Source: Pseudonocardia kunmingensis (lineage in GTDB: Bacteria > Actinomycetota > Actinomycetes > Mycobacteriales > Pseudonocardiaceae). From it: a DNA stretch of 64,000 nt. Shown here piece after piece: positions 1 through 11,641 of this stretch. The notes below the pieces were generated by a model, which ran no database searches, was not told the DNA's origin, and worked only from the letters and a program-made list of their open reading frames with translations. The stretch lies in NCBI RefSeq assembly GCF_006716445.1, contig NZ_VFPA01000005.1:310001-374000 (forward strand), read 5' to 3'. A program made the position numbers and the translations under genes. Numbering within the stretch: the first letter of the stretch is position 1; each line of letters begins with the position of its first letter.

Positions 1-1661
1 TCGGTCTGCGCCACGATCTCCGACTCCGCGCTCGGGTCGGTCTCGTAGGCGCTGTAGTGGTAGGGCGTCCTCGCCGCGAACTCCGCGGCGCAGGTGTCCA
101 CGGTCTTGTAGACCGGGCGGATGCCGAGGCGGTGCCGCAGGGAGCGCACGCCGTCCTCGCCGGCGAACTCGGGGCGCAGGACGGCGATCTGGCGGTCCGA
201 GAGCCCGGCCCGCTTCGCCCGCCGCAGCAACGGCGCGTCCAGCACCGCCGCGTCCTCGATCTCCTGGCGCAGCTCGGTGAGCGCCGCGATCTGGTCGACG
301 AACCACGGGTCGATCCCGGAGGCCGCGGCCACGTCGGCCACGCTCGTGCCGGTGCGCAGCGCGCGCTCGACGGCGTAGATCCGCCCGTCGCGGCTCGCGG
401 CGACGTCCGGCTCGCCGTCGGGGTCCGCTGCGGTCCAGAACCCGATGCGGCTGGTCTCCATCGAGCGCATGGCCTTGCCCAGCGCCTCCGGGAAGGAGCG
501 ACCGAGCGCCATGGCCTCGCCGACGCTCTTCATCGTGGTGGTGAGCTCGGGGTCGGCGCCGGGGAACTTCTCGAACGCGAACCGCGGGATCTTCACGACC
601 ACGTAGTCGAGCGTGGGCTCGAACGCCGCCGGGGTCTCGCCGGTGATGTCGTTGCGGATCTCGTCGAGCGTGTAGCCGATCGCGAGCCGGGCGGCGATCT
701 TCGCGATCGGGAACCCGGTGGCCTTCGACGCGAGCGCCGACGAGCGCGACACGCGCGGGTTCATCTCGATGACGACCAGGCGGCCGGTGTCGGGGTGCAC
801 CGCGAACTGGATGTTGCAGCCGCCGGTGTCGACGCCGACCGCGCGCAGCACCGCGATGCCGACGTCGCGCATCTTCTGGTACTCGCGGTCGGTGAGCGTC
901 ATCGCCGGGGCGACGGTGATCGAGTCACCGGTGTGGACGCCCATCGGGTCGAGGTTCTCGATCGAGCAGACGACGACCACGTTGTCGTGGTGGTCGCGCA
1001 TCAGCTCGAGCTCGTACTCCTTCCACCCGAGCACCGACTCCTCGATGAGCACCTCGGTCACCGGGGAGGCGTCCAGGCCGGTGCCGGCGAGCCGCTCGAG
1101 GTCCTCGGGCGTGTGCGCCATGCCCGAGCCGAGCCCGCCCATCGTGAACGAGGGCCGGATGACGACCGGCAGGCCCAGCTCGTCGGCCGCGGCCCGGACC
1201 TCGTCCATCGAGTGGCAGACGGCGCTGCGCGGCACGTCGCCGCCGATCGACTGCACGATCTCCTTGAACTTGAGCCGGTCCTCGCCGCGCTGGATCGCGT
1301 CGACGTCGGCGCCGATCAGCTCGACGCCGTAGCGCTCCAGCACCCCGCTGGCGTGCAGCGCGATCGCCGCGTTCAGCGCGGTCTGCCCGCCCAGGGTGGC
1401 CAGGATGGCGTCCGGTCGCTCGGCCGCGATCACCTGCTCCAGGAACTCCGGGGTGACCGGCTCGACGTAGGTGGCGTCGGCGAACTCGGGGTCGGTCATG
1501 ATCGTGGCCGGGTTCGAGTTCACCAGCGACACGCGCAGGCCCTCGGCCTGCAGCACGCGGCACGCCTGGGTGCCGGAGTAGTCGAACTCGGCGGCCTGGC
1601 CGATGACGATCGGCCCGGAGCCGATCACCATGACGTGGCGGATGTCGTCGCGCCTGGGCAT
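1..1661 (-). CDS. carB: Carbamoyl-phosphate synthase large subunit, N-terminal part (cut by window edge)
   Basis: The large subunit makes carbamoyl phosphate from bicarbonate, ATP and the ammonia passed on by CarA, for pyrimidine and arginine synthesis in the cytoplasm. The translation opens with [16 protein letters not shown] and continues [14 protein letters not shown], the signature of the first (carboxyphosphate) ATP-grasp half. About 553 codons are visible, half of the usual ~1100, because the gene leaves the window. The ATG shares one base with the carA stop (TGATG), so translation is probably coupled. It is the fifth gene of the pyr operon in the visible part. No frame break is seen. 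Confidence 0.96.
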   Translation of the reverse strand, partial: MPRRDDIRHVMVIGSGPIVIGQAAEFDYSGTQACRVLQAEGLRVSLVNSNPATIMTDPEFADATYVEPVTPEFLEQVIAAERPDAILATLGGQTALNAAIALHASGVLERYGVELIGADVDAIQRGEDRLKFKEIVQSIGGDVPRSAVCHSMDEVRAAADELGLPVVIRPSFTMGGLGSGMAHTPEDLERLAGTGLDASPVTEVLIEESVLGWKEYELELMRDHHDNVVVVCSIENLDPMGVHTGDSITVAPAMTLTDREYQKMRDVGIAVLRAVGVDTGGCNIQFAVHPDTGRLVVIEMNPRVSRSSALASKATGFPIAKIAARLAIGYTLDEIRNDITGETPAAFEPTLDYVVVKIPRFAFEKFPGADPELTTTMKSVGEAMALGRSFPEALGKAMRSMETSRIGFWTAADPDGEPDVAASRDGRIYAVERALRTGTSVADVAAASGIDPWFVDQIAALTELRQEIEDAAVLDAPLLRRAKRAGLSDRQIAVLRPEFAGEDGVRSLRHRLGIRPVYKTVDTCAAEFAARTPYHYSAYETDPSAESEIVAQT

Positions 1662-2773
1662 CAGCTCTTGCTCCCGTCCATGAGCTCGACGAACCGGTCG
1701 AAGAGGTCGGCGGCGTCGTGCGGCCCGGCGGCCGCCTCCGGGTGGTACTGCACGCTGAACGCGGGCACGTCCAGGGCGCGCAGCCCCTCGACGCAGCCGT
1801 CGTTGGGGCAGGTGTGGCTGACCTCGGCGGCGCCGAACGGGGTGTCGAACCGCTCCCCCGCCTCGCCCTCGACGGCGAACCCGTGGTTCTGCGAGGTGAT
1901 GGCGACGCGGCCGGTGGCGTGCTCGATCACCGGGATGTTGATGCCGCGGTGCCCGTACTGCAGCTTGTAGGTGCCGCGCCCGAGCGCGCGGGCGAGGATC
2001 TGGTTGCCGAAGCAGATGCCGAACGTCGGGATGCGCCGCTCGAGGACCTGGCGGGTGAGCGCGACGGGGGCGTCGGCGGTGGCCGGGTCGCCCGGGCCGT
2101 TCGCGATGAAGTAGCCGTCCGGCGCGAGCTCCTCGATCGCCGCGATCGACGTGTCGGCCGGCAGCACGTGCACCTCGATGCCGCGCGCGGCCATCATGCG
2201 CGGGGTGTTGAACTTGATGCCGACGTCGAGCGCGGCCACCCGGAAACGCCGCTCGCCGTCGGCGGGCACGACGTAGGGCTCCCGGGTGGTGACCGCGCCG
2301 TACAGGTCGGCGCCCTCCATCGGCGGGCTCGCGAGCACCCGGTCCACCAGCTCCCCGTCGGCGGCCAGTGCGTCACCGGAGAAGACCCCGGCGCGCATCG
2401 CGCCGCGCTCGCGCAGGTGGCGCACCACCGCGCGGGTGTCGATGCCCGCGATCCCGACGACGCCCTGCTCGCGCAGCGCGTCCTCGAGGGAGCGGCGCGA
2501 GCGCCAGTTCGACGGGGCTCGCGCCGGGTCGCGGACCGCGTACCCGGCCACCTGGATGCGGTGCGACTCGTCGTCCTCGTCGTTCCACCCGGTGTTGCCG
2601 ATCTGCGGCGCGGTCTGCACCACGATCTGGCGGTGGTAGGACGGGTCGGTCAGCGTCTCCTGGTAACCCGTCATCCCGGTGGTGAACACGGCCTCACCCA
2701 GGCCCGTGCCGCGGGCGCCGTAGGCCTCGCCGCGGAAGATCCGTCCGTCCTCGAGGACGAGCAGGGCCGTCAT
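1661..2773 (-). CDS. carA: Carbamoyl-phosphate synthase small (glutaminase) subunit
   Basis: CarA hydrolyses glutamine and channels ammonia to CarB. The 370-residue protein has the usual length. It starts [15 protein letters not shown], carries the small-subunit N-domain ([16 protein letters not shown]), and then a class I glutamine amidotransferase domain with the nucleophile in [10 protein letters not shown] and the His-Glu pair in YHPEA. The ATG overlaps the pyrC stop by four bases (ATGA), which decides the start. It lies directly between pyrC and carB; many actinomycetes have a small membrane-protein gene between pyrC and carA, and none is present here. Confidence 0.97.
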   Translation of the reverse strand: MTALLVLEDGRIFRGEAYGARGTGLGEAVFTTGMTGYQETLTDPSYHRQIVVQTAPQIGNTGWNDEDDESHRIQVAGYAVRDPARAPSNWRSRRSLEDALREQGVVGIAGIDTRAVVRHLRERGAMRAGVFSGDALAADGELVDRVLASPPMEGADLYGAVTTREPYVVPADGERRFRVAALDVGIKFNTPRMMAARGIEVHVLPADTSIAAIEELAPDGYFIANGPGDPATADAPVALTRQVLERRIPTFGICFGNQILARALGRGTYKLQYGHRGINIPVIEHATGRVAITSQNHGFAVEGEAGERFDTPFGAAEVSHTCPNDGCVEGLRALDVPAFSVQYHPEAAAGPHDAADLFDRFVELMDGSKS

Positions 2774-4110
2774 ACTTGCGCCTTCCCTTCGGCTACCGAT
2801 CCGTTCCTGGCGGCGCCGATGGGCGCTACCGCTCCGCTGCGCGCCGTCACGCGGCCGCGCAGCACCGTGGCCGCGACCGCCGCCGGCAACCGCATCCCCT
2901 CGAAGGGGGTGTTGGACGCCCGGCTGGCCAGCGCCGCGCCGCGGACCGTCCAGACCGCGTCCGGATCGACCAGCGCGAACGTGGCCGGCTCGCCCACCGC
3001 GATCGGCCGCCCCTGGTCGGGAAGGCCTGCGATCTCGGCCGGGCGCTCCGAGAGCACCCGGGCGACGCCGCGCCAGTCGAGCAGGCCGGGCTCGACCATG
3101 GTGTGCACCACCACCGACAGCGCCGTCTCCAGCCCGAGCATTCCGGGACGTGCGGCGGCCCACTCCGTGTCCTTGTACTGCGCGGCGTGCGGGGCGTGGT
3201 CGGTGCCGACCACGTCGATCACGCCCTCGGCCAGCGCCGCGCGCATCGCCTTCGTGTCCTCGCCCGTGCGCAGCGGCGGGTTGACCTTGTGGACCGGGTC
3301 GTAGCCGGAGAGCGCGGCGTCGGTGAGCAGCAGGTGGTGCGGCGTGACCTCGGCCGAGACCCGCACGCCCTGCGCCTTCGCCGCCCGCAGCACCTCGATC
3401 GTGCGCGCCGACGACACGTGGCAGACGTGCAGCTTCGCCCCGGCCTCGCGGGCCAGCGCGCAGTCGCGGGCGACGATCGTCTCCTCGGCGGTGGCAGGCC
3501 ACCCGGTCAGCCCGAGCCGGGAGGCCACGACGCCCTCGTGCGCCTGCGCGCCGACCGTCAGCCGGTGGTCCTCGGCGTGCTGGGCGATCACGACGTCCAG
3601 CGCCGAGGCGTACTCCAGCGCCCGCCGCATGATCACCGGGTCGTGCACGCAGCGGCCGTCGTCGGAGAACATCCGCACGCCCGCCCGCGACTTTGCCATC
3701 GTGCCGAGCTCGGCCATCTTGACGCCCTCGAGCCCGACGGTGACCGCGCCGACCGGGTGCACGTCGACCAGCCCGACCTCCTCGCCGCGGCGGCGCACGT
3801 GCTCGACGACGACGGCGGTGTCGGCCACCGGGTCGGTGTTGGGCATCGCGAACACCGCGGTGTAACCGCCGCGGGCGGCGGCCCGCGAGCCGGTCTCGAC
3901 CGTCTCGGACTCCTCGCCGCCCGGCTCGCGCAGGTGGGTGTGCAGGTCGACGAAGCCGGGCAGCAGCACGGCGCCGTCGGCGTCGAGGACCTCGACGCCC
4001 TCGACCGCCGGCAGGTCGTTCCCGATCTCGGTGACGACGCCGTCGCGAACCAGCAGGTCGGTGGCGTCCTCGCCGTACGGCCGGGCGTTCGTGATCAGCA
4101 GGTCGGCCAC
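2770..4110 (-). CDS. pyrC: Dihydroorotase
   Basis: Cyclises N-carbamoyl-aspartate to dihydroorotate, the third step of pyrimidine synthesis. The 446-residue amidohydrolase has the metal-binding [12 protein letters not shown] near residue 55, HVSSA and EVTPHHLLL further on, and the catalytic Asp in VGTDHAPHA near residue 305. I chose the GTG at 4110 because GGAG lies five bases before it. An upstream ATG at 4146, overlapping the pyrB stop, would add 12 residues and cannot be excluded. It belongs to the type I family usual in Gram-positive bacteria. Confidence 0.95.
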   Translation of the reverse strand: MADLLITNARPYGEDATDLLVRDGVVTEIGNDLPAVEGVEVLDADGAVLLPGFVDLHTHLREPGGEESETVETGSRAAARGGYTAVFAMPNTDPVADTAVVVEHVRRRGEEVGLVDVHPVGAVTVGLEGVKMAELGTMAKSRAGVRMFSDDGRCVHDPVIMRRALEYASALDVVIAQHAEDHRLTVGAQAHEGVVASRLGLTGWPATAEETIVARDCALAREAGAKLHVCHVSSARTIEVLRAAKAQGVRVSAEVTPHHLLLTDAALSGYDPVHKVNPPLRTGEDTKAMRAALAEGVIDVVGTDHAPHAAQYKDTEWAAARPGMLGLETALSVVVHTMVEPGLLDWRGVARVLSERPAEIAGLPDQGRPIAVGEPATFALVDPDAVWTVRGAALASRASNTPFEGMRLPAAVAATVLRGRVTARSGAVAPIGAARNGSVAEGKAQV

Positions 4111-4142
4111 GTGATCTCCGTTCCGGTTGCAGCGTCCTCGGC

Positions 4143-5087
4143 TCATTCGGGGGCTCCGGCCAGGAGGTGGTACAGGACGGCCATCCGGATGTGCACGCCG
4201 TTGGAGACCTGCGCGAGGATCGCCGCCGACGGGCTGTCGGCCACGGCCGGGGCGATCTCCATGCCGCGCACCATCGGGCCGGGGTGCAGCACCACGGCGT
4301 GCTCGGGCAGCAGCCGCGCCCGGTCCTCGGACAGGCCGTAGCCGATCGAGTACTCCCGCGCCGACGGGAAGAACGCGCCGTGCATCCGCTCGGCCTGCAC
4401 GCGCAGCATCATCACCGCGTCCAGCCCGGGCAGCTCGGCCTCCAGGTCGGGGCTCACGCGGCACGGCCACTGGGCGACACCCACCGGCAGCAGCGTCGGC
4501 GGCGCGACGAGCACGACCTCGGCGCCGAGCGTGGCCAGCAGGAAGACGTTCGAGCGCGCCACCCGGCTGTGCAGGACGTCGCCCACGATCCCGATCCGCC
4601 GCCCGGCGATCGACCCGAGCCGGTCGCGCAGGGTGGCGGCGTCCAGCAGCGCCTGGGTGGGGTGCTCGTGGGTGCCGTCGCCCGCGTTCACGATCGAGGT
4701 GTGCGCGCCGGTGGTCTCGTGGTCGCGGTCGATCCAGCCGGCGAGGCGGTGGGCGGCGCCGGAGGCCGGGTGGCGCACGACCACGCAGTCCGCGCCCATC
4801 GCCGAGAGCGTCAGCGAGGTGTCGCGCAGCGACTCCCCCTTCGCCACCGACGAGCCCGAGGAGCTGACGTTGATGGTGTCGGCGCTCATCCACTTGCCGG
4901 CGATCTCGAACGAGACCCGGGTGCGGGTGGAGTTCTCGTAGAACATCGTGATGATGGTGCGGCCGCGCAGCGTGGGCAGCTTGCGGACCTCGCGGCCCAG
5001 CAGCGCCTGCTTGAGCCGGTCGGCCGTGTCGAGCAGGCCGGTCGCGGCGGCGGCGTCGAGGTCGGTGACCGAGAGGAGGTGCTTCAC
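4143..5087 (-). CDS. pyrB: Aspartate carbamoyltransferase catalytic subunit
   Basis: Joins carbamoyl phosphate to aspartate, the committed step of pyrimidine synthesis. The 314-residue protein has the carbamoyl-phosphate motif STRTRVSFE near residue 53, the HPTQALLD motif near residue 140 and the HPGPM motif near residue 265, so both catalytic domains are complete. No pyrI regulatory-subunit gene is adjacent, as usual for actinobacteria, where control is by PyrR. The ATG overlaps the end of pyrR by four bases. Confidence 0.97.
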   Translation of the reverse strand: MKHLLSVTDLDAAAATGLLDTADRLKQALLGREVRKLPTLRGRTIITMFYENSTRTRVSFEIAGKWMSADTINVSSSGSSVAKGESLRDTSLTLSAMGADCVVVRHPASGAAHRLAGWIDRDHETTGAHTSIVNAGDGTHEHPTQALLDAATLRDRLGSIAGRRIGIVGDVLHSRVARSNVFLLATLGAEVVLVAPPTLLPVGVAQWPCRVSPDLEAELPGLDAVMMLRVQAERMHGAFFPSAREYSIGYGLSEDRARLLPEHAVVLHPGPMVRGMEIAPAVADSPSAAILAQVSNGVHIRMAVLYHLLAGAPE

Positions 5088-5686
5088 GGCGCCGTCCCCT
5101 CCGGGCCGCCGCGGCGCAGCCGGACGGCGTCCACCCCGTCGGTCTCCGACAGCAGCACGAGGACCTGCTCGTCGCGGGCGGTCGGCACGTTCTTGCCGAC
5201 GTAGTCCGCGCGGATCGGCAGCTCCCGGTGCCCGCGGTCGACGAGCACTGCCAGCTGCACCGCCCGCGGGCGGCCGTGGTCGGACAGCGCGTCCAGCGCC
5301 GAGCGCACGGTGCGCCCGGACATCAGCACGTCGTCGACGAGCACGACGAGCGCGTCGTCCAGTCCGCCCTCGGGCACCTCGGTGTCCTCCAGTGCGCGAG
5401 CCGGACGGCGGCGCAGGTCGTCGCGGTAGAGCGTGGGGTCGACCGAGCCGACCGGGGGCGCGCTGCCCTCGAACTCGGCGATCGCGGCGGCGAGCCGCCG
5501 CGCCAGCACGGCGCCGCGGGTCGGGATGCCGATCAGCACGACGTTCTCCACGCCGGCGGTGCCCGCCGTCTTCTCGATGATCTGGTGCGCGATCCGCGCG
5601 ATGGTGCGGGCGACGTCGGCGGCGCCGAGCAGCTCCCGGGCGGGAGGGCTCGCGCCTGCCGGGTCCCCGCGGCGGTGCTCCGCCAC
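5084..5686 (-). CDS. pyrR: Bifunctional pyr operon regulator / uracil phosphoribosyltransferase PyrR
   Basis: PyrR binds a stem-loop in pyr mRNA when UMP is high and lowers operon expression; many members also convert uracil and PRPP to UMP. The PRPP loop [13 protein letters not shown] is intact and the [12 protein letters not shown] segment is present. From the GTG at 5686 the protein has 200 residues. That start has AAGGAG seven bases upstream, whereas the open frame merely continues 8 codons further up without a ribosome site. It is the first gene of the operon, directly behind the predicted PyrR-binding leader. Confidence 0.95.
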   Translation of the reverse strand: MAEHRRGDPAGASPPARELLGAADVARTIARIAHQIIEKTAGTAGVENVVLIGIPTRGAVLARRLAAAIAEFEGSAPPVGSVDPTLYRDDLRRRPARALEDTEVPEGGLDDALVVLVDDVLMSGRTVRSALDALSDHGRPRAVQLAVLVDRGHRELPIRADYVGKNVPTARDEQVLVLLSETDGVDAVRLRRGGPEGTAP

Positions 5687-5690
5687 GAAG

Positions 5691-5730
5691 TCTCTCCTTC
5701 CCCGCCTCACGGGACGGGCTTAAAGGAACC
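5691..5730 (-). promoter_or_regulatory. PyrR-binding stem-loop that can hide the pyrR ribosome binding site
   Basis: Read on the minus strand, the leader contains UCCCGUGAGGC (5714 down to 5704), which fits the PyrR binding-loop core UCCNGNGAGGY exactly. It is closed by CCC (5718-5716) pairing with GGG (5703-5701). After an internal bulge, UCCUU (5727-5723) can pair with AAGGA (5699-5695), which is the pyrR Shine-Dalgarno. The geometry suggests that PyrR-UMP stabilises a hairpin that blocks ribosome entry, as reported for Mycobacterium smegmatis. No U-tract follows, so transcriptional attenuation is less likely. Confidence 0.8.
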
Positions 5731-5740
5731 GGTCACCCGG

Positions 5741-5746
5741 ACGCTA
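5741..5746 (-). promoter_or_regulatory. Possible pyr operon -10 element
   Basis: TAGCGT on the minus strand lies just upstream of the PyrR stem-loop and would give a leader of roughly 50 bases before the GTG. There is no convincing -35 hexamer at the expected distance, so this is a weak assignment based on position. Confidence 0.3.
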
Positions 5747-5977
5747 CCAGCGGGGCGGCCGCGGACCCCCGTTTCCGCGCCGCGGCATCGCCAGCGTCAC
5801 ACGCCGTACCCTTCCCCGACACCCACACCTACCCCACCCGTCACCGCGTGCAAGCACGACTGAGAGCATCTGGGCCGACATGCACGCGCCGCACGGGGCG
5901 TAACGCCTGGCGGGGGACCCTCGATCAGCCGTTCGAGTGGTCTCTACGCTCCGTGGTACCGGGAGGGGGACGACAAC

Positions 5978-6006
5978 TTGACCGATCGTCGGCGCGCGCG
6001 CATGAT
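5978..6006 (+). promoter_or_regulatory. Candidate bldD promoter in the 480-bp pyrR/bldD intergenic region
   Basis: TTGACC, a 17-base spacer and CATGAT resemble a housekeeping promoter, with start about 155 bases before bldD. The rest of the divergent gap (5731-6166) shows no convincing gene on either strand. A BldD-binding site for autoregulation would be expected here but I could not recognise one with confidence. Confidence 0.4.
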
Positions 6007-6166
6007 TACTCTCCGTATCGAAGCATTGCTCCCAGGGTGGCCGCGGTAGCGGGGGGCACCGCCCCGAGGAGCGGGGCCGGCGCCGACCCGGCGCACGGTT
6101 CCAGTTGCACCACCGGTAACAGCTCGGTCCCGCGGCCGGGCGCGCAGCAAGTGAGGAGGTCGCCAG

Positions 6167-6649
6167 ATGGGCGACTACGCCAAGGCGCTCGGCGGGAAGC
6201 TCCGCGCCATCCGGCAGCAGCAGGGGTTGTCGCTGCACGGCGTCGAGCAGAAGTCCGGCGGCCGCTGGAAGGCGGTCGTGGTGGGCTCCTACGAGCGCGG
6301 GGACCGCGCCGTCACGGTGCAGAAGCTGGCCGAGCTGGCCGACTTCTACGGCGTGCCGGTCGCCGAGCTGCTCCCCGAGGGCCGCATCCCGTCGGGCTCC
6401 GAGCCCGCCACGAAGATCGTGATCAACCTGGAGCGCCTGCAGCAGCTCCCGGCCGACAAGGTGGGCCCGCTGGCCCGCTACGCCGCGGCGATCCAGAGCC
6501 AGCGCGGCGACTACAACGGCAAGGTGCTCTCGATCCGGTCCGAGGACCTGCGGTCGCTGTCGATCATCTACGACATGACGCCCGGCGAGCTCACCGACCA
6601 GCTGATCGACTGGGGCGTCCTGCCGCCCGAGGCGCGACCCACCGCCTGA
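6167..6649 (+). CDS. bldD: Developmental transcriptional regulator BldD
   Basis: BldD represses sporulation genes in Streptomyces when dimerised by a tetramer of cyclic di-GMP. This 160-residue protein has an N-terminal Xre-type helix-turn-helix (residues about 8-65, MGDYAKALGGKLRAIRQQQG onward) and a C-terminal domain. The c-di-GMP signature RGD, eight residues, then RSED is fully present near residues 110-125, so the ligand response is probably kept. The start has AGGAGG nine bases upstream. It stands alone, divergent from pyrR and convergent with nusB. Confidence 0.95.
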   Translation: MGDYAKALGGKLRAIRQQQGLSLHGVEQKSGGRWKAVVVGSYERGDRAVTVQKLAELADFYGVPVAELLPEGRIPSGSEPATKIVINLERLQQLPADKVGPLARYAAAIQSQRGDYNGKVLSIRSEDLRSLSIIYDMTPGELTDQLIDWGVLPPEARPTA

Positions 6650-6655
6650 CCCGGT

Positions 6656-6696
6656 CGTGAGTGGTTGCGGGTGCTCGGCACCCGTGCCCACTCACG
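6656..6696 (+). terminator. Two-tier hairpin between convergent bldD and nusB
   Basis: Outer arms CGTGAGTGG and CCACTCACG pair perfectly and an inner GGGTGC-TCG-GCACCC stem sits inside. It begins seven bases after the bldD stop and ends eight bases before the nusB stop, so it could end transcripts from both sides. There is no U-tract, as is common in high-GC actinomycetes. Confidence 0.65.
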
Positions 6697-6703
6697 GTCG
6701 GCG

Positions 6704-7138
6704 TCAGCGCGTGGCGCGCAGGTGCTCGGCGATGTCGGCGATCCGGCCGAGCACGCCGTTGAGGAAGCGCGGGCTGTCGTCCGTGGAGAGCGTGCGAGCC
6801 AGCTCGACGGCCTCCGTGATGGCCACCGGGTCGTCGATCTCGTCGACCCACAGCAGCTCGAACACGCCGATCCGCAGCAGCGTGCGGTCGACGGCGGGCA
6901 TGCGCGCCACCGTCCAGCCCTCGGCGTGCTCGGCGAGCAGCTGGTCGATGCGCTCCCGGTGCGTCACGACGCCCTCGACGAGCATCGCGGCGTAGTCCGA
7001 GACCGGCGGCGCGTCCTCGGTCTCGCGCCGGTGCGCGAGCACCGCGAGCGCGTCGTCACCGCGCGCCTCGGACTCGAACAGGATGTCCAGGGCGCGTTTG
7101 CGCGCCCTGGTGCGCGCCCGCGGCAGCCGGTCGGTCAT
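6704..7138 (-). CDS. nusB: Transcription antitermination factor NusB
   Basis: NusB with NusE binds boxA RNA to keep RNA polymerase elongating through rRNA operons. The 144-residue all-helical protein has the RKRALDILFESEARG start and the VDRTLLRIGVFELLW and FLNGVLGRIA segments typical of the family. Its ATG shares one base with the efp stop, so the two are cotranscribed, the usual actinobacterial efp-nusB order. Confidence 0.95.
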   Translation of the reverse strand: MTDRLPRARTRARKRALDILFESEARGDDALAVLAHRRETEDAPPVSDYAAMLVEGVVTHRERIDQLLAEHAEGWTVARMPAVDRTLLRIGVFELLWVDEIDDPVAITEAVELARTLSTDDSPRFLNGVLGRIADIAEHLRATR

Positions 7139-7701
7139 CAGCTGGATACGCGGCCCAGGTAACGCCCGTCCCGGGTGTCGACCTTGACCTTCTCGCCGGT
7201 GGTGACGAACAGCGGGACCTGGATCTCGGCGCCGGTCTCCAGGGTGGCGGGCTTGGTGCCGCCGGTGGAGCGGTCGCCCTGCAGCCCGGGGTCGGTGTGG
7301 GAGATGACGAGCTCGACCGACGTGGGCAGCTCGACGTACAGCGCGGTGCCCTCGTGGAAGGCCACCATCGCGCCCTGGTTCTCGAGCATGTACCCCGCCG
7401 CGCTGCCGACCGTGGCCTCGGGCACCGGGATCTGGTCGAACGTGTCGCCGTCCATGAAGACGAAGTCGGCGCCGTCGCGGTACAGGAAGGTCATGTCGCG
7501 GCGGTCCACCGTGGCCGTGTCGACCTTCGTGCCGGCGTTGAACGTCTTGTCGACGACCTTGCCGGTGAGCACGTTCTTCAGCGTGGTGCGCACGAAGGCG
7601 CCACCCTTGCCGGGCTTGACGTGCTGGAACGCGGTGACGGCCCAGAGCTGGCCGTCGATGTTCAGGACCAGACCGTTCTTCAGGTCGTTCGTCGTGGCCA
7701 C
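7138..7701 (-). CDS. efp: Translation elongation factor P
   Basis: EF-P enters the ribosomal E site and rescues stalling at consecutive prolines. The 187-residue, three-domain protein has the exposed KPGKGGAF loop with Lys32 at the tip, the site modified in many bacteria. No lysine-modifying genes (epmA/epmB) or rhamnosylation gene (earP) are nearby. It is followed directly by nusB. Confidence 0.97.
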   Translation of the reverse strand: MATTNDLKNGLVLNIDGQLWAVTAFQHVKPGKGGAFVRTTLKNVLTGKVVDKTFNAGTKVDTATVDRRDMTFLYRDGADFVFMDGDTFDQIPVPEATVGSAAGYMLENQGAMVAFHEGTALYVELPTSVELVISHTDPGLQGDRSTGGTKPATLETGAEIQVPLFVTTGEKVKVDTRDGRYLGRVSS

Positions 7702-7814
7702 GTGCGCCTGACTCCTCGCATTGTCTTCGGGCGCGGAGGGCTGCCGTCACGCGCCGGGGCTGTGCTGCGGTAACCGGCGCGAGCGGCGCCGTTCGTCGTC
7801 GACCACGATACCGG

Positions 7815-8912
7815 TCAGACCTCGAGCAGCTCGCGCGCGGTGTGCGTGAGCGGCTCCGGCCCGTCGACGTGCACCACCAGCGTGTCCTCGATGCGGACGC
7901 CGCCGCGGCCCGCCAGGTACACGCCGGGCTCGACGGTGACCACCATCCCGGCCGCCAGCACGTCCGTGGCGGTCCTGCCCAGTGCCGGCGCCTCGTGGAT
8001 CTGCAGGCCGACCCCGTGGCCGAGGCCGTGCACGAACTCCTCCCCGCGCCCGGCGCGCTCCACCACGTCGCGGGCCGCCGCGTCCACCGCTCGCGTCTCG
8101 GCGCCGGGCGCCAGCGCCGCCCGCCCCGCGGCCTGGGCCTCGGCGACGAGCGCGTGCAGCTCCTGCTGCCACCCGGCTGCCGCGCCGAGCACGACCGTGC
8201 GCGTCATGTCGGAGTGGTAGCCCTCGACGAGCGCGCCGAAGTCCAGCTTCACCAGGTCACCGCGGCGCAGCACGGAGTCGGTGGGCCGGTGGTGGGGCAC
8301 CGCGGAGTGCGCCCCGGCGGCCAGGATCGTCTCGAACGCGGGCCCGCTCGCGCCGTGGCCGCGCATCCGCTCCTCGAGGTCGTGCGCGACCTCCCGCTCG
8401 GTCCGCCCGGCGCGCAGGCCACCTGATGCCAGCAGGTCCGCGAACGCGGCGTCGCCCACCGCGCAGGCCCGGCGCAGCGCCGCGACCTCACCGGCGTCCT
8501 TCACCGCCCGCAGCCGCTGGACGAACCCGGGAGCCCGGTGCAGCGCCACCCCGTCGGCCGCGGCGACCAGCGCGTCGTGGGCGTCGACGGTGACGGCGTC
8601 GGACTCGAAGCCCAGCCGGCGCACGCCCCACGCGTGCACCTGCGCGGCCAGCGCGAGCGCGCTCGCCCGGTCGACCACGGTCTCCAGGTCCGGTACCTCG
8701 GCCGCCGCCTGCGTCCGGTAGCGCCCGTCGGTGCAGAACCGGCTCGCCGCGTCGCCGTCCGCGTGGACGAGCAACGCCGCGTTCGACCCGGTGAAACCGG
8801 TCAGGTAGCGGATGTTGACCAGGTCCGTGACGAGCAGCGCATCGACCTCCGCTGCGGGCAGCAGCGCGCGCAGGGCCGCGCGCCTGCGGGCGGTCGGGCC
8901 GACGGTGGTCAT
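7815..8912 (-). CDS. pepQ: M24 family Xaa-Pro peptidase
   Basis: Metal-dependent peptidase removing residues next to proline from peptides. The C-terminal pita-bread domain shows all five ligands: KLDFG, SDMTRT, HGLGHGVGL, VTVEPGVY and RIEDT. The N-terminal creatinase-like domain begins near LLPAAEVDALLVT. I chose the ATG at 8912 (365 residues) because AGGG lies eight bases before it; a GTG three codons upstream is possible. Whether it is aminopeptidase P or prolidase cannot be told from sequence alone. The conserved position next to efp matches Rv2535c. Confidence 0.88.
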   Translation of the reverse strand: MTTVGPTARRRAALRALLPAAEVDALLVTDLVNIRYLTGFTGSNAALLVHADGDAASRFCTDGRYRTQAAAEVPDLETVVDRASALALAAQVHAWGVRRLGFESDAVTVDAHDALVAAADGVALHRAPGFVQRLRAVKDAGEVAALRRACAVGDAAFADLLASGGLRAGRTEREVAHDLEERMRGHGASGPAFETILAAGAHSAVPHHRPTDSVLRRGDLVKLDFGALVEGYHSDMTRTVVLGAAAGWQQELHALVAEAQAAGRAALAPGAETRAVDAAARDVVERAGRGEEFVHGLGHGVGLQIHEAPALGRTATDVLAAGMVVTVEPGVYLAGRGGVRIEDTLVVHVDGPEPLTHTARELLEV

Positions 8913-8968
8913 GCGCGCCACCCTACGACGCGGGGTTGCGCGACCGGCCCGAGCGGGTAGGCGTGGTC

Positions 8969-9186
8969 ATGAGAATCGGATCGAGCATCGGCCTGATCGC
9001 GATCGGTCTGATCCTGGCCCTCGCGGTGCGGGTCGACCTCGCCGGGATCGACCTGGAGCTGGTGGGCTGGATCCTCACCGCGGTCGGCGTCATCGGGCTG
9101 GTCGCGAGCCTCGTCCTCGCCCGCCAGGCCCGTCCCGTGGTGCGCCGGGAGGTCGAGTACCCGCCGCCGCGCCCGCCGGACCCGCG

Positions 9187-9193
<7 letters not shown>
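8969..9193 (+). CDS. Small membrane protein, DUF6458-like
   Basis: A 74-residue protein made of two hydrophobic helices (about residues 3-20 and 30-53) separated by a short [12 protein letters not shown] loop, with a basic and proline-rich tail ending [10 protein letters not shown]. The pattern matches the actinobacterial DUF6458 family, whose function is unknown. It is divergent from pepQ, starting 56 bases from it, and its last seven bases overlap the convergent aroQ stop, so it is a single-gene transcript. Confidence 0.75.
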
Positions 9194-10721
<1,528 letters not shown>

Positions 10722-10749
10722 CTACTGACGGCCGCCCGGGGAAGGTGCG

Positions 10750-11370
10750 TCAGAGGTGCAGGGTCGGGTCCGGCAGCGGGGACTCCGCCCGCGGGGTCGG
10801 GCGGTCCAGGGGGTCGTCGGGGTCGACCGGGTCCTCCGGGGCCGACGGCGGCAGCTCGCCGAGCGCCTCCAGCACGGCACGGGCCACCTGGTTGGCGCTG
10901 CGCCGGTTCGTGTCGACCTGCACCGTGGCGACCTCGGCGTAGAGGGGTGCGCGCGCGTCGAGCAGCGCCTTGAACGTGGCCCGCGGGTTGACCCCCGCCA
11001 GCAGCGGGCGCGCCGTGGACATCCCAGTGCGGCGCAGCCCGTCGGCGAGCCCGACCGTCAGGTGCACGACGCGGTGGCTCCGCAGCAGCTCGCGGGTCTC
11101 CGCCGCCAGCACCGCTCCGCCGCCGAGCGCGAGGATCCCGGTGGTGGCGCCGAGCGCCTCCGCGACGACGTCGCGCTCGAGCGCGCGGAACGCCTCCTCG
11201 CCGTCGGCGAGGAACATGTCGGCGATCGCCTTGCCCGCCCGCTTCTCGATCAGCGCGTCGGCGTCGGTGAACCCGACGCCGAGCCGGCGCGCGAGCACGC
11301 GCCCGACGGTGGTCTTCCCGGCACCCGGCGGACCGACGATGACCAGGGTGGGACGGTTCTCGACCTGCAC
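10750..11370 (-). CDS. aroK: Shikimate kinase with proline/acid-rich tail
   Basis: Phosphorylates shikimate. P-loop GPPGAGKTT near residue 13, the shikimate-binding DADALIEKRAG, the LGGGAVL loop and the MSTARPLLAG lid are all present. From the GTG at 11370 the protein has 206 residues, about 30 longer than usual; the extra part is a C-terminal tail rich in Pro, Asp and Glu after residue 175 with no recognisable domain. The start is chosen by similarity (VQVENRPTLVIVG); its ribosome site is weak. Confidence 0.93.
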   Translation of the reverse strand: MQVENRPTLVIVGPPGAGKTTVGRVLARRLGVGFTDADALIEKRAGKAIADMFLADGEEAFRALERDVVAEALGATTGILALGGGAVLAAETRELLRSHRVVHLTVGLADGLRRTGMSTARPLLAGVNPRATFKALLDARAPLYAEVATVQVDTNRRSANQVARAVLEALGELPPSAPEDPVDPDDPLDRPTPRAESPLPDPTLHL

Positions 11371-11530
11371 GTACCCCAGCCTAGTGACCGCTGCCCGGGT
11401 GCCCGGACGACCCACCCGGACCCAGCGGGTGCCGCAGCCGCGTACGGCTGATCTACTAGGCTGCGCGGACGGCGGCAACGCCGAACGGTCACCACCGACG
11501 ACACGGGACGTCGCACGAACGGAGCAGCCG

Positions 11531-11641
11531 GTGAGCCACGGCGAGGACGGACGAGGCGGCAGCGCCGCGCACCAGGGGCACCAGCGCCGCGGGGCCCCGC
11601 GCCCGGGGCCGGTCGCCCCCGGGGGGAGGCGCAGGCGATGA
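11531..11641 (+). CDS. Possible 36-residue leader-type protein
   Basis: A short GTG frame with GGAG six bases upstream encodes a glycine-, arginine- and histidine-rich peptide ending GGRRRR. Its stop overlaps the ATG of the next frame as ATGA, the kind of coupling seen in real operons. No family is recognised and the composition is low complexity, so it may be a non-functional frame in GC-rich DNA. It is divergent from aroK. Confidence 0.3.
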   Translation: MSHGEDGRGGSAAHQGHQRRGAPRPGPVAPGGRRRR

